Positions 43,334-53,389 of a stretch of 64,000 nt of DNA are shown here, in pieces. Position numbers and translations under genes: made by a program. The stretch is taken from NCBI RefSeq assembly GCF_011801125.1, contig NZ_CP046171.1, positions 5,208,001 to 5,272,000 on the forward strand, in the 5' to 3' direction. The notes under the pieces are model-generated. The model saw only the letters and a program-made list of their open reading frames with translations, ran no database searches and was not told where the DNA came from. Each line of letters starts with the position of its first letter. Within the stretch, counting starts at the first letter, position 1. Origin of the DNA: Nocardia brasiliensis. Lineage in GTDB: Bacteria; Actinomycetota; Actinomycetes; Mycobacteriales; Mycobacteriaceae.

Positions 43334-43828
43334 TCAGGCGGGGCAAGCCGGGGATTGCTGGCCGAGGGTGGTGAGGGCTTGGCAGGCCCAGGTTTGTTGC
43401 ACCTTCCATTTGCCCGCGTCGGCGACGAAGGGGACGTCGACCATGTTGGTCTGGTCACCGATGGTGAATTTCGCTTGGGCGCTGACGGATCCGCCGAAGG
43501 CGGTGACGCCGACCACCTCGGCGTGCGCGTTGGCGTCCTTGTAGGCCTGGGCGAGCCGGTTGGGGAGATCGGGGTCGGCTTCGATGCCTTGGACGAGGTC
43601 AAGTTTCTCCGCGCTCGGCACGGCCGGGTCGAGCGCGCGCTGCAGCAGCGCGTTGAGTTCGTCGGCGGTGGGCGCGGGCGGCAGGTTCGGGTCCGCGGTC
43701 ACGCTGGTGCTGGTGCGCGACGGCTTGGGCGGGTCCTTGGGATCATCGCTGCCGCAGGCCGCGAGCCCAAGGGTGGCCACGGCGGCCAAGCCCGCGATCG
43801 CGATACGTCCGGTCTTACGAAGCTTCAA
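43334..43828 (-). CDS. MTB12-like secreted lipoprotein
   Basis: 164 residues. Signal MKLRKTGRIAIAGLAAVATL and lipobox LAAC (Cys 25), then a Pro/Ser/Thr linker and a compact domain: LPPAPTADELNALLQRALDP, EKLDLVQGIEADPDLPNRLA, FVADAGKWKVQQTWACQALT. This matches the low-molecular-weight antigen MTB12-like domain of mycolata. The two C-terminal cysteines may form a disulfide. It is anchored outside the membrane; function unknown. Convergent with the HIT frame across the 21-bp hairpin. Confidence 0.8.
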   Translation of the reverse strand: MKLRKTGRIAIAGLAAVATLGLAACGSDDPKDPPKPSRTSTSVTADPNLPPAPTADELNALLQRALDPAVPSAEKLDLVQGIEADPDLPNRLAQAYKDANAHAEVVGVTAFGGSVSAQAKFTIGDQTNMVDVPFVADAGKWKVQQTWACQALTTLGQQSPACPA

Positions 43829-44018
43829 CTACTCGTCCTTTGCGCTCGGCTGGTACAGGTCACCCGACAGCGATGCGGTACCCACCGCCCAGCGGCGTCG
43901 ACGGCATCGAAACGCGAAGGTAATCAACATGATTGTGGAAACAGTAAGGCCGCTATGTGGTGCGGCGAAGAGTCGCGGCGAACCCGGGACCGCCTACGCG
44001 GGCGGTCCGGAAATACAG

Positions 44019-44050
44019 CACGAGCAGGGATCGCCGGATCCCTGCTCGTG
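44019..44050 (-). terminator. pdxS terminator
   Basis: Perfect 14-bp stem CACGAGCAGGGATC / GATCCCTGCTCGTG with GCCG loop, 23 bp after the pdxS stop. A second hairpin (GGACCGCC at 43987, GGCGGTCC at 44001) lies just beyond it. Confidence 0.85.
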
Positions 44051-44073
44051 TCAGTCCCGCAGTGGGCGAACCC

Positions 44074-44994
<921 letters not shown>

Positions 44995-45040
44995 CTGCGC
45001 CAATCGGGTCGCAAGGGATTGAATCGACCCAATTCTAGGC

Positions 45041-45082
45041 GTGCCACCCAGGCCACTTTATAGCCAGTCGAAGATGACTGGC
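45041..45082 (-). promoter_or_regulatory. pdxS promoter region with palindrome
   Basis: GCCAGTC (45063-45069) and GACTGGC (45076-45082) form a perfect 7-bp inverted repeat. Reading toward pdxS it is followed by CTATAAAGTGGCCTGG. AAAGTGG-type elements have been reported for PdxR boxes upstream of corynebacterial pdxST (from memory). No PdxR gene is in the window. Confidence 0.45.
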
Positions 45083-45257
45083 CTTGTCGATTACCAGCGC
45101 GGATGCCGACCGGGGGTCGGCACTGGACCGGTTCGGCCGGGTGGCGACCGCTCGGCGAACTCCGCCGCGCACCGTACAGACGACAAGTCCCGGCGTCACA
45201 CCTCAGCTATTCGCGGGGTGAAGGCCGGGACGTGCGCGGTGGACTATCGGAAGACGC

Positions 45258-45350
45258 TCAGAGCGGGCCGACCACGAAGATCGAGGCCCAATACTCGGCG
45301 GCGGCGGGGCCGATGATCGGCAGCAGGAAATCGAACAACAGGTAGGACAT
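45258..45350 (-). CDS. 30-residue hydrophobic small protein
   Basis: ATG 45350 to TGA 45258-45260, preceded by a strong SD (GGAGG, 10 nt spacing). It begins MSYLLFDFLLPIIGPAAAEY and ends ASIFVVGPL, so it is hydrophobic with Pro-Ile-Ile-Gly and a central acidic residue, like a short membrane peptide. It lies between the LemA/NUDIX gene and pdxS on the same strand. It is too short for homology by eye; candidates are a membrane microprotein or a leader peptide. The SD is the best evidence that it is translated. Confidence 0.55.
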   Translation of the reverse strand: MSYLLFDFLLPIIGPAAAEYWASIFVVGPL

Positions 45351-45502
45351 CTACTAATTACCTCCGCGAGCCCAAATATTCTCCCGCCGTGACGCGGGAG
45401 CCGCAGCACCGGGCGTGCCGTTCCAGTAGCACTACCCAGGCGGCTTCGATCCAGTCGCGACCGTAGCACGATCGTGAACCAGATCACACCGCCGCGCGAA
45501 AA

Positions 45503-46549
45503 CTAGCGGATGGAGCGGACTTCCGGGTCGACGGTGCCGGAGGCGGCCGAAGCCGCTTCCGGCAGTAGCTCATCGAGGTTGTAGGGGTAGACGGTCTCGC
45601 CCGAGCGGTCGAGGGCGATGATGTCCTCGACCGTGCACCACTTGTTGCCGGTGATCGAACGACGTTCTATCGCAGTCAGATTCGTGGCCTGCGGTGCGTA
45701 GCAGGGCACGCGCAACGCGAAGAAGAGCTCCTCGGAGCGGATGAGGTCACCGTCGAAGGGGAACACCGCGACCCGGCGCCAGATGGGTCCACGCAGGCTC
45801 TCTGGGTCGGCCCGGTATCCGGTCTCCTCGTACAGCTCACGCACGGCCGCCTCGCGCAGGCTCTCCCCCGGCTCCACCCCGCCGCCGACGGTGAACCAGA
45901 ACGAGATGTCCGGCGTCTTGGGGTCGTTGCCGCGCATCAGCAGCGTGCGGTCGCTCTCATCGAAGAGCACGATCCTGGCGGCGGTGCGGGTGGTATCGAC
46001 GTCGAGCCCGGTCGACGCGGCGGGCGTGGCCCGCTCGGTGATCTCGAAATACGTGGGCAGCGGGGCGGTGCCGCCGAGGTGCAGGATGCGCACCGGCCTG
46101 CGGGTGCGCAGTGCGAGGGTGTCGCGGACCGCGTCGTTGTGGAACCGCCGCGCGATGAGCACCCTGGCCTCGGCGTCGGCGAGCTCGGCCACCATCTGCG
46201 GACGCAGCCGCGCGCTGTCGACCGCCGAAAGCGCCGCGGAGAGTTGGTTTTCCACGGCTTCGCGGTCGGGGCGCCCGGTGCGCTCGGCCCGGTCGGCGAG
46301 CGCGGCGAGGATCTCGGCCCGTTCCAGCGCCGCCGGGTCGGCGCCGGGATCGGCGAGCGCCGACGCCACCGCCCTGGCCACCACCGCGCGCCGCGACAGC
46401 GCGGCCTCGAGCGCCTGCCAGGATTGATCGGAGCGCACGTGCAGCCGGTCGAGCCGGTTCGCGGTCGAGTACGCCCACAGCCCGATCGCGATGACGACCG
46501 CGGCGATCAGCGCGAGAACGAGGACCGTGGTCGCGGAGAAGGTGATCAT
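45503..46549 (-). CDS. LemA-like membrane domain fused to a NUDIX hydrolase
   Basis: 348 residues. N-terminal TM helix (FSATTVLVLALIAAVVIAIG) and a LemA-like helical segment (RSDQSWQALEAALSRRAVVA, then the RFHNDAVRDTLALRTRRPVR end of LemA), followed by a complete NUDIX domain with the box GGGVEPGESLREAAVRELYE then ETG. The enzyme should hydrolyse a nucleoside diphosphate linked to another moiety at the membrane face. It is the counterpart of M. tuberculosis Rv2609c, the last gene of the PIM operon; its start overlaps the pimA stop (ATGA). Confidence 0.88.
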   Translation of the reverse strand: MITFSATTVLVLALIAAVVIAIGLWAYSTANRLDRLHVRSDQSWQALEAALSRRAVVARAVASALADPGADPAALERAEILAALADRAERTGRPDREAVENQLSAALSAVDSARLRPQMVAELADAEARVLIARRFHNDAVRDTLALRTRRPVRILHLGGTAPLPTYFEITERATPAASTGLDVDTTRTAARIVLFDESDRTLLMRGNDPKTPDISFWFTVGGGVEPGESLREAAVRELYEETGYRADPESLRGPIWRRVAVFPFDGDLIRSEELFFALRVPCYAPQATNLTAIERRSITGNKWCTVEDIIALDRSGETVYPYNLDELLPEAASAASGTVDPEVRSIR

Positions 46550-47670
46550 CCGGCGGCCCGCACCCTGGTGTCGCCCACGGTCACCGTCTCGTAGACCCGC
46601 AGGATCTGTTCGGCCACCACCGGCCAGTCGTATTCGCCGACCACCTGGGTCGCGGTGTGCACCAGCGCCGCGCGGCGTGCGTCGTCGGTGAGCATGTCGT
46701 CGATCGCCGTCGCCAGCGCGGCCGAATCACCCACGGGCACCAGCACACCCGCCGCGCCGTCGCGCAGCACGCGCCGGAAGGCGTCCAATTCGCTTGCCAC
46801 CACCGGGGTTCCGGCCGCCATCGCCTCGATCAGGATGATGCCGAAGCTCTCGCCGCCGAGGTTGGGCGCGACGTAGACGTCGGCGCTGCGCATCGCCGAT
46901 GCCTTCTCCGCGTCCGAGACCTGGCCGAGAAAGCGCAGGTGCCCGGCATTGGGGCCGGCCTCGCGGCGCAGCCGCTCCTCGTCGCCGCGGCCGACGATCA
47001 GGATCTCCAGGTCGGGATGCTTGGCCACCAGCGCGGGCAAGGCGCCGAGCAGCACGTCCATGCCCTTGCGCGGCTCGTCGTAGCGGCCGAGGAACAGCAC
47101 ACTGCGCCCGGGGCGCGGATAGCCGGGCAGCATCGGCGCACGCGCGAACGCGGGCACGTCCACCCCGTTGGGAATCTCCACCGCGTCGGAGCCGAGCGCC
47201 TCCACCTGCCAGCGCCGCGCCAACTCGGAGACCGCGATGCGGCCGCTGATCTTCTCGTGGTACGGGCGCAGGACGCCCTGAAAGGTGCTGAGCACCAACG
47301 ATTTCGTGGTCGAGGTGTGAAACGTCGCGACGATCGGGCCCTCGGCGATCTTCAACGCGAGCATCGACAGGCTCGGCGCGTTCGGCTCGTGGATGTGCAG
47401 CACGTCGAAGTCGTTACCTTCGATCCAGCGCCGAACCCTGGTGTAGGCCATGGGCCCGAAGGACAGGCGCGCCACCGAGCCGTTGTACGGGATGGCGACC
47501 GCGCGACCGGCGGACACCACGAAATCCGGCAGCGGCGTGTCGTCGGCGGCCGGCGCGAGCACGCTCACCCGATGACCGCGCTCGATGAATACCCTGGCCA
47601 GCTCGACCACGTGGGCTTGCACCCCGCCGGGGACGTCGAACGAATACGGGCAGACCATGCCGATTTTCAT
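46546..47670 (-). CDS. pimA: phosphatidylinositol alpha-mannosyltransferase PimA
   Basis: 374 residues, GT4/GT-B fold. N-terminal MKIGMVCPYSFDVPGGVQAH (glycine-rich acceptor loop), then HIHEPNAPSLSMLALKIAEG, VATFHTS; C-terminal LFLGRYDEPRKGMDVLLGAL and the GDP-mannose-binding NLGGESFGIILIEAMAAGTP. It transfers the first mannose from GDP-mannose to PI on the cytosolic face, starting PIM, lipomannan and LAM synthesis. It overlaps the acyltransferase gene upstream and the NUDIX gene downstream. Confidence 0.95.
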   Translation of the reverse strand: MKIGMVCPYSFDVPGGVQAHVVELARVFIERGHRVSVLAPAADDTPLPDFVVSAGRAVAIPYNGSVARLSFGPMAYTRVRRWIEGNDFDVLHIHEPNAPSLSMLALKIAEGPIVATFHTSTTKSLVLSTFQGVLRPYHEKISGRIAVSELARRWQVEALGSDAVEIPNGVDVPAFARAPMLPGYPRPGRSVLFLGRYDEPRKGMDVLLGALPALVAKHPDLEILIVGRGDEERLRREAGPNAGHLRFLGQVSDAEKASAMRSADVYVAPNLGGESFGIILIEAMAAGTPVVASELDAFRRVLRDGAAGVLVPVGDSAALATAIDDMLTDDARRAALVHTATQVVGEYDWPVVAEQILRVYETVTVGDTRVRAAG

Positions 47671-48656
47671 GAGGACTCATCCGTCGGGGCCGCGTGTTCG
47701 GTCGCCATGGGCGCGGTGTGCTCGCGCTGCGCCGCCGCGATCCTGGCCAGCCGCGCCTCGGACAGGTCGCCCTCCCACATCGGCTGCAGCATGTGCCAAT
47801 CCGCCGGATGCGCCGCGATGTTCGCGGCGAACCGGTCGGCCAGTGCCTGCGTGGCGGCCGCGACACCGCGCGAGACATCCACGGGCGCCTCGACTTTCAT
47901 GCCCCAGGCTTCGGCGCCACCGTCGGCGGTGAACCAGGTGTGCACCGGCAGCAGGACCGCGCCCGTCTGCGCGGCGAGCTTGGCGGCGCCCGCGGGCAAC
48001 CAGGTGCGCTCGCCGAAGAACGTGACCGGCACCCCGCGACCGGTCAGGTCGCGCTCCCCCATCAGGCAGATGACCTTGTTCTCGGCCAGCCGGGCCGCCA
48101 GTTGCACGAACGGCGGCTGCTCGCCGCCGGTCAACGGGAACACCTCGAATCCGAGGCTCTCCCGATAGGCGACGAACCGCTCGAACAGCGACTCCGGCTT
48201 CAAACGCTCGGCGACGGTGGCGAACCTGCCATGGTTCTGCACCAGCCAGACCCCGGCCATGTCCCAGTTGCCCGAATGCGGCAGCACCAGGATCACGCCG
48301 CGCCCGGCGGCCAGGCCCGCTTCGAGGTGTTCGGTCCCGGCGACCGGCAGCGTACCGATCGCCACGTGGTCCATCGACGGCAAGCGGAAGGCCTCCCGCC
48401 AGTACCTGGCGTAGGAGCGCATGCTCGCCTGGATCAGCTCGTCCGGCACCTCGGCCGGGGTGCCGCCGAGGACCCGAGCAAGATTGCGGCGCAGTTGATT
48501 CGGCGCACCACCCGCCCGGAACGCCCGATTGGCCTTGCGCGCCACCCGATCCGCGCCCCAGTCGAACAGCCGCCGCGCCGTCGGCTCGGGCAAGGCCCGC
48601 ACCAGCCGCCAGCCCGCCGCGTATCCGGCGTCACCGACCCGCTCCCCGAAACTCAT
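47667..48656 (-). CDS. phosphatidylinositol mannoside acyltransferase
   Basis: 329 residues. LpxL/HtrB-like acyltransferase: MSFGERVGDAGYAAGWRLVR, GVILVLPHSGNWDMAGVWLV (HxxxxD catalytic motif), KVICLMGERDLTGRGVPVTF, FFGERTWLPAGAAKLAAQTG and HPADWHMLQPMWEGDL. It is the counterpart of mycobacterial PatA (Rv2611c), which puts palmitate on the mannose of PIM1/PIM2. It is coupled to pimA (ATGA) and separated from the PI-phosphate synthase gene by 88 bp that contain a palindromic repeat. Confidence 0.93.
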   Translation of the reverse strand: MSFGERVGDAGYAAGWRLVRALPEPTARRLFDWGADRVARKANRAFRAGGAPNQLRRNLARVLGGTPAEVPDELIQASMRSYARYWREAFRLPSMDHVAIGTLPVAGTEHLEAGLAAGRGVILVLPHSGNWDMAGVWLVQNHGRFATVAERLKPESLFERFVAYRESLGFEVFPLTGGEQPPFVQLAARLAENKVICLMGERDLTGRGVPVTFFGERTWLPAGAAKLAAQTGAVLLPVHTWFTADGGAEAWGMKVEAPVDVSRGVAAATQALADRFAANIAAHPADWHMLQPMWEGDLSEARLARIAAAQREHTAPMATEHAAPTDESS

Positions 48657-48677
48657 ACCACTGCCTCCCGCACCGCA

Positions 48678-48732
48678 CTAGGCCCTGTGACCGTGGCGGC
48701 GCCGGATGGGACTTCGACACAGGGCCTAGCGC
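48678..48732. repeat. palindromic dispersed repeat, copy 2, within PIM operon
   Basis: Perfect 12-bp arms CTAGGCCCTGTG (48678-48689) and CACAGGGCCTAG (48718-48729). Loop and right arm (48689-48732) are almost identical to 16464-16506. It occupies most of the 88-bp gap between two otherwise tightly packed genes. Confidence 0.75.
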
Positions 48733-48744
48733 ACGGCGGCGTTC

Positions 48745-49440
48745 TCACGACGGCAGCTCCGTCGCGTTCGCCGTTCCCGCCGTGGGGTTTTCCGGCCGCG
48801 CCGGCGTGATCACGTCCCGCGCGCCCGGGGACCTGCGGACCGCGAGCACCCGCTGGAACACCGTGACGATGCTGAGCACCGCCAGGATCCACATCGCGAC
48901 ATGGACCGCGTAGGTGAGCCAGTCCAGTCCCCAGTATCCGCCGATTCCGGTGAATCCGGCACCGACGAGCACGATGATCAGCCGGTCCGGGCGTTCGATG
49001 ATGCCGCCGTCGGCCGAGAGTCCGCTGGCCTCGGCACGCGCCTTCGCGTAGGAGATCACCTGCGAGGTCACCAGCACCACGAGCGTCGCGGCGAACAGCG
49101 GCCGATGCTGCTCGTGATACACCGCCCACCAGGCCAGGCCGCCGAAGATGGCGCCGTCGGCGACCCGATCGCAGGTGGCGTCGAGCACCGCGCCGTATTT
49201 CGTGCCGCCACCGCGCGCTCTGGCCATCGCGCCGTCGAGCATGTCGAACATGACGAAGAACCAGATCACCATGGTTCCCCAGAACAGGTGCCCGGTCGGG
49301 AACAGCGTGACCGCGGCGACGATCGAGGCGGTGGTGCCGATGACGGTCACCGCGTCCGGGGTGAGTCCGGTGCTCACCAGCGCTTTGCCCAGCGGCGCAG
49401 TCGCTTTGGCGAACGTGTCGCGGCCGAAGAAGCTCAGCAC
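48745..49440 (-). CDS. pgsA: CDP-alcohol phosphatidyltransferase (phosphatidylinositol phosphate synthase)
   Basis: 231 residues with about six helices. The CDP-alcohol phosphotransferase signature D-G-x2-A-R-x8-G-x3-D-x3-D is complete in LDGAMARARGGGTKYGAVLD then ATCD. In this operon position the mycobacterial enzyme (Rv2612c) makes phosphatidylinositol phosphate from CDP-diacylglycerol and inositol 3-phosphate, the precursor of the PI that PimA uses. Two bases separate the HIT stop from its start. Confidence 0.94.
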   Translation of the reverse strand: MLSFFGRDTFAKATAPLGKALVSTGLTPDAVTVIGTTASIVAAVTLFPTGHLFWGTMVIWFFVMFDMLDGAMARARGGGTKYGAVLDATCDRVADGAIFGGLAWWAVYHEQHRPLFAATLVVLVTSQVISYAKARAEASGLSADGGIIERPDRLIIVLVGAGFTGIGGYWGLDWLTYAVHVAMWILAVLSIVTVFQRVLAVRRSPGARDVITPARPENPTAGTANATELPS

Positions 49441-49442
49441 TT

Positions 49443-50036
49443 CTAGTCGACTTCCTTCCAGGCCGCCGACAGCAGCGCGCGCGTCTCGCGCAGCAGCTGC
49501 GGCATCACCTTCGCACCGCCCACCACGGTGATGAAGTTGGCGTCACCACCCCAGCGCGGCACGATGTGCTGGTGCAGATGGTCGGCCAGCGAACCACCGG
49601 CCACGCCACCGAGATTCAGGCCGACATTGAACCCGTGCGGCCGCGACACCCGCTTCATCACCCGGATGGCCTGCTGGGTGAACGCCATCAGCTCGGCGCT
49701 CTCGGGATCGGTGAGATCCTCGAGGTTGGCGACCTTGCGATACGGCACCACCATCATGTGGCCGGGGTTGTACGGGTAGAGGTTCAGCACCGCGTACACC
49801 AGCTCGCCGCGGGCGATGACCAGGCCGTCCTCGTCGGACATCTTCGGGATGTCGGTGAACGGATGCCCGGTCGAGCTGGGATCGGTCGCCGCGGCCTCGG
49901 CGATGTAGGACATCCGGTACGGCGTCCACAGGCGCTGTAACCGATCCGGTTCGCCCGCACCGCGATCCACGATGCTGTGCTGCTCACCGGTGGCGTTCAG
50001 TTCGTCGAGGCCATCCGGCACGGTACGTTCGGTCAT
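49443..50036 (-). CDS. HIT-family Ap4A phosphorylase-like protein
   Basis: 197 residues. [20 protein letters not shown], then the histidine triad in [20 protein letters not shown] (HxHxH). An N-terminal extension of ~45 residues matches the mycobacterial Rv2613c group, whose member was shown to be a diadenosine tetraphosphate phosphorylase. Ap4A is a side product of aminoacyl-tRNA synthetases, which fits coupling to thrS (ATGA overlap). Confidence 0.92.
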   Translation of the reverse strand: MTERTVPDGLDELNATGEQHSIVDRGAGEPDRLQRLWTPYRMSYIAEAAATDPSSTGHPFTDIPKMSDEDGLVIARGELVYAVLNLYPYNPGHMMVVPYRKVANLEDLTDPESAELMAFTQQAIRVMKRVSRPHGFNVGLNLGGVAGGSLADHLHQHIVPRWGGDANFITVVGGAKVMPQLLRETRALLSAAWKEVD

Positions 50037-52081
50037 CCTGCGCCCTTGATCTCGAAGCCCTCAGCGGTCGGTGACGCGTTCTCCCGGTGCCGGATCCAGG
50101 CCACGATGGTGGCCACCGCGTCCGCGACCGGCACGCCGTTGACCTGGGTGCCGTCGCGGAACCGGAAGCTCACCGCGCCCGCCGCGACATCCCGCTCGCC
50201 CGCGAGCAGCATGAACGGCACCTTCTGCGCGGTGTTGTTGAAGATCTTCTTCTGCATCCGGTCGTCGCTGCGATCCACCTGCGCCCGGATGCCCTCGTCG
50301 CGCAACCGCTCGATCACCTGATCCAGGTGCGGCGCAAAGGCTTCCGCGACCGGGATGCCGACGACCTGTACCGGGGCCAGCCACGCCGGGAACGCGCCCG
50401 CGTAATGCTCGGTGAGCACGCCGAAGAAGCGTTCGATCGTGCCGAACAGCGCGCGGTGGATCATCACCGGCCGCTGCTTGGTGCCGTCGGAGGCGGTGTA
50501 CTCCAGATCGAACCGTTCCGGCAGGTTGAAGTCGAGCTGGATGGTCGACATCTGCCAGGTGCGGCCCAGCGCGTCCCTGGCCTGCACGGAGATCTTCGGG
50601 CCGTAGAACGCGGCGCCGCCCGGGTCGGGCACCAGCTCGAGACCGGAGGCCGAGGCCACCTTGGACAGCGTCTCGGTGGCCTCCGCCCAGATCTCGTCGG
50701 AGCCGACGAACTTCTTCGGGTCCTTGGTGGACAGCTCGAGGTAGAAGTCGTCGAGACCGTAGTCCTTCAGCAGACCGAGCACGAACTCCAGTGTGCTGCT
50801 CAGCTCGGCGTGCATCTGCTCTTTGGTGCAGTAGATGTGCGCGTCGTCCTGGGTCATGCCGCGCACCCGGGTCAGGCCGTGCATGACGCCGGACTTCTCG
50901 TAGCGGTACACCGAGCCGAATTCGAACAGCCGCAACGGAAGTTCCCGATACGACCGGCCACGCGCGCGGAAGATCAGGTTGTGCATCGGGCAGTTCATCG
51001 GCTTGACGTAGTAGTCCTGGCCGGGCTTGCGGACGGTGCCGTCCTCGTTCAGCTCCGCGTCCAGGTGCATCGCCGGGAACATGCCGTCGCGGTACCAGTC
51101 CAGGTGACCGGAGACCTCGAACAGGTGGCCCTTGGTGATGTGCGGGGTGTTGACGAACTCGTAGCCCGCCGCCACATGCCTGCGCCGCGAGTACTCCTCC
51201 ATCTCCTTGCGGATGATGCCGCCCTTGGGATGGAACACCGGCAGGCCCGAGCCGAGCTCGTCGGGGAAGCTGAACAGATCGAGTTCCAGCCCGAGCTTGC
51301 GGTGGTCGCGGCGCTCGGCCTCGGCCAGCAGGTGCAGGTACTCCTCGAGCGCCTCCTGCGATTCCCACGCGGTGCCGTAGATGCGCTGCAGGCCCTCCCG
51401 GTCCTGGTCACCGCGCCAGTAGGCGGCCGAGCTGCGGGTGAGCTTGAACGCCGGGATGAACTTGGTGGTCGGGATGTGCGGGCCGCGGCACAGGTCGCCC
51501 CACACCCGTTCGCCGGTGCGCGGATCCAGGTTGTCGTAGATGGTCAGCTCTTTGCCGCCGACCTCCATCACCTCGGGATCGTCGATCCCGGACTTGTCGC
51601 TGATCAGCTCCAGCTTGAACGGCTCCTTGGCCAGCTCGACGCGGGCGTCCTCGACCTCGACCACGCGGCGCGAAAACCGCTGCGCGCCTTTGACGATCTT
51701 CTTCATCCGGGATTCCAGCTTGGCCAGATCCTCCGGGGTGAACGGCTTGTCGACCTGGAAGTCGTAGTAGAAGCCGTCCTTGATCGGCGGGCCGATGCCG
51801 AGCTTGGCCTCGGGGAACTCCTGCTGCACCGCCTGCGCCAGCACGTGGGCCGCGGAATGCCGGATGACACTGCGGCCGTCCTCGGTGTCCGCGGCGATCG
51901 CCTGCACCTCGACGTCGGTATCCGGGGTCCAGGACAGGTCCTTGAGGCCCTCGGCGTCGCGCACCACCACGATGGTGTCCGGCCCCTTGGTCGGCAACCC
52001 GGCCTCGCGCACCGCGGCGCCCGCCGTCGTCCCGGCCTGTACAACGACAGTCACCGGGCTGTTGCGGGCTGAGGTGGTCAC
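50033..52081 (-). CDS. thrS: threonyl-tRNA synthetase
   Basis: 682 residues from GTG 52081, with AAGGAG ten bases upstream. TGS domain (about 10-75), editing domain with [20 protein letters not shown] (HxxxH), then the class II catalytic core: motif 2 [30 protein letters not shown] (zinc Cys), motif 3 region, and the anticodon-binding domain with [20 protein letters not shown]. It charges tRNA-Thr. First gene of the operon that runs into PIM synthesis. An earlier in-frame start would add an unconserved Arg-rich stretch. Confidence 0.97.
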   Translation of the reverse strand: MTTSARNSPVTVVVQAGTTAGAAVREAGLPTKGPDTIVVVRDAEGLKDLSWTPDTDVEVQAIAADTEDGRSVIRHSAAHVLAQAVQQEFPEAKLGIGPPIKDGFYYDFQVDKPFTPEDLAKLESRMKKIVKGAQRFSRRVVEVEDARVELAKEPFKLELISDKSGIDDPEVMEVGGKELTIYDNLDPRTGERVWGDLCRGPHIPTTKFIPAFKLTRSSAAYWRGDQDREGLQRIYGTAWESQEALEEYLHLLAEAERRDHRKLGLELDLFSFPDELGSGLPVFHPKGGIIRKEMEEYSRRRHVAAGYEFVNTPHITKGHLFEVSGHLDWYRDGMFPAMHLDAELNEDGTVRKPGQDYYVKPMNCPMHNLIFRARGRSYRELPLRLFEFGSVYRYEKSGVMHGLTRVRGMTQDDAHIYCTKEQMHAELSSTLEFVLGLLKDYGLDDFYLELSTKDPKKFVGSDEIWAEATETLSKVASASGLELVPDPGGAAFYGPKISVQARDALGRTWQMSTIQLDFNLPERFDLEYTASDGTKQRPVMIHRALFGTIERFFGVLTEHYAGAFPAWLAPVQVVGIPVAEAFAPHLDQVIERLRDEGIRAQVDRSDDRMQKKIFNNTAQKVPFMLLAGERDVAAGAVSFRFRDGTQVNGVPVADAVATIVAWIRHRENASPTAEGFEIKGAG

Positions 52082-52264
52082 GGCAGTGCTCTCCTTGGCT
52101 TTTCTCGGGTGCGGGAAGGGTTCCCGCGGATCATGGCCGAGACAGCGGTGTCCCGGCGCGACCATGCTAGCTAGCCCGGTTTCCCGCGTCGTCCGCCGGT
52201 TACTGGGCGCGTCCAATCTTCGCATTGCCGACCGACAGTCGTGCAATTGATCGGGACGAGCACG

Positions 52265-52903
52265 TCAATCGTCGGTGGCCAGCTCCTCCAGCAGCGCGGC
52301 CCGCTCGGCGGCGGGGCGCTTCGGGCAGCTGGTGCACATCTCGCAGTTGGGGACCTCGTAGACCAGGCAGCAGGAGATCCGCTTGACGAACGTGCGGCCG
52401 CCGACCTCGACGAACCGGGGTTTCGGCAGCTTCGCGCCGATCTCGGCGGCCAGCCGGCTGCCTGCCTCCGCGTCGCCCGCGTCCAAGGCCCGATTCCCGA
52501 CCGCGTCGGCGACGATCGCCCACAGCGCGGGCACGCCCGCGCCGGACACCTCGGCGACCGGGCCGATCACCGCCGCAAGGGTTTCCCGCAGCGCCGCGCC
52601 GGGCTCGGCCGCCGGGTCCGGCGCGGCCAGCACATGAATGCGTTCCACGCCGCCGTCGGGCCGGATCTCGCAGTCGAAGCGGTCCAGCACCGGCTCGACC
52701 GCGGGCTGTCCCTGCGCGTAGGCCCGCGCGACCTGCTCGACGAGCGCGGAGGCGACCATGCACCACCACAGCGTGCCCGCGATCCGCGGCGAGGTGGTCC
52801 CCCAGGAATGCCCCATCTCCGCGATCCGCGCGGCCAGCCACTGCGGCTGCGTCAGCGATCGACCGGGGACGGTGTTCACCACTTCAGGGGACTGCGTAAC
52901 CAT
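52265..52903 (-). CDS. FhuF-like (2Fe-2S)-binding protein
   Basis: 212 residues from ATG 52903, with GGAG ten bases upstream; GTG codons at 52876-52882 are alternatives. The C-terminus carries the FhuF-type iron-sulfur cluster motif in KRISCCLVYEVPNCEMC with a further TSC (CC-x7-C-x2-C-x2-C). The N-terminal part is the helical FhuF-like domain (PQWLAARIAEMGHSWG, GTLWWCMVASALVEQVARAY). Such proteins reduce ferric siderophores in the cytosol. It overlaps the end of the TIGR02611 gene. No siderophore genes lie nearby. Confidence 0.8.
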   Translation of the reverse strand: MVTQSPEVVNTVPGRSLTQPQWLAARIAEMGHSWGTTSPRIAGTLWWCMVASALVEQVARAYAQGQPAVEPVLDRFDCEIRPDGGVERIHVLAAPDPAAEPGAALRETLAAVIGPVAEVSGAGVPALWAIVADAVGNRALDAGDAEAGSRLAAEIGAKLPKPRFVEVGGRTFVKRISCCLVYEVPNCEMCTSCPKRPAAERAALLEELATDD

Positions 52904-53295
52904 TGCCACTCGACTCCGATCCAGCTGCCGACCAACCCGAACGTGCCCAATATCCAGAGCGTCGCGACGACCAGCGCGCAGGTGGCGGCCGCCGCGAACA
53001 CCCGCATGGCGAGACCCCGAGCGGAATACCACGCCATACCCTGCCGGTACTTGTCGCGCAGCCAGCCGAGTGCCCGGCGCGCCCAGGCGAATTCGGTAGC
53101 GAGGATGCCCAGTCCGGCGAAGACGATCGCCCAGCCGGGACCGGGGTAAGGAATCGCCAGGATGCCGAGCGCGAGCACCACGACACCGGCGAGTGCGACC
53201 CCGATCCGGTAGACCAGGTTCAGCGTAGGGCGCTCGGCGATGCGGGCACGGAAGGCGCGCCAGCCTGTTGGTCGGGTTTCCAGCTCCGCGGTCAT
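52876..53295 (-). CDS. TIGR02611-family membrane protein
   Basis: 139 residues. An amphipathic basic N-terminus is followed by YRIGVALAGVVVLALGILAI and PYPGPGWAIVFAGLGILATE, a Pro-Gly loop between two helices characteristic of TIGR02611. FAWARRALGWLRDKYRQGM and a last helix (VFAAAATCALVVATLWILG) follow. It is an integral membrane protein of unknown function, common in actinomycetes. Its stop lies inside the next gene. Confidence 0.82.
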   Translation of the reverse strand: MTAELETRPTGWRAFRARIAERPTLNLVYRIGVALAGVVVLALGILAIPYPGPGWAIVFAGLGILATEFAWARRALGWLRDKYRQGMAWYSARGLAMRVFAAAATCALVVATLWILGTFGLVGSWIGVEWQWLRSPLKW

Positions 53296-53344
53296 CTCCC
53301 CAAGCTTACGAGTGAATCGGACAGCGCCGGGTGGGCAGAACGCG

Positions 53345-53376
53345 GCGAACCCGCCCGGCGGTGCGGGCGGGTTCGC
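53345..53376 (-). terminator. terminator of SulP-carbonic anhydrase gene 1
   Basis: Perfect 12-bp arms GCGAACCCGCCC / GGGCGGGTTCGC with an 8-base loop, 13 bp after the stop. Confidence 0.8.
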
Positions 53377-53389
53377 TGCGCGTGTTGCT

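Noticed and set aside
50087-52072. Long open frame antisense to thrS
   Set aside because: Same mirror-frame effect; sense strand is a full threonyl-tRNA synthetase.
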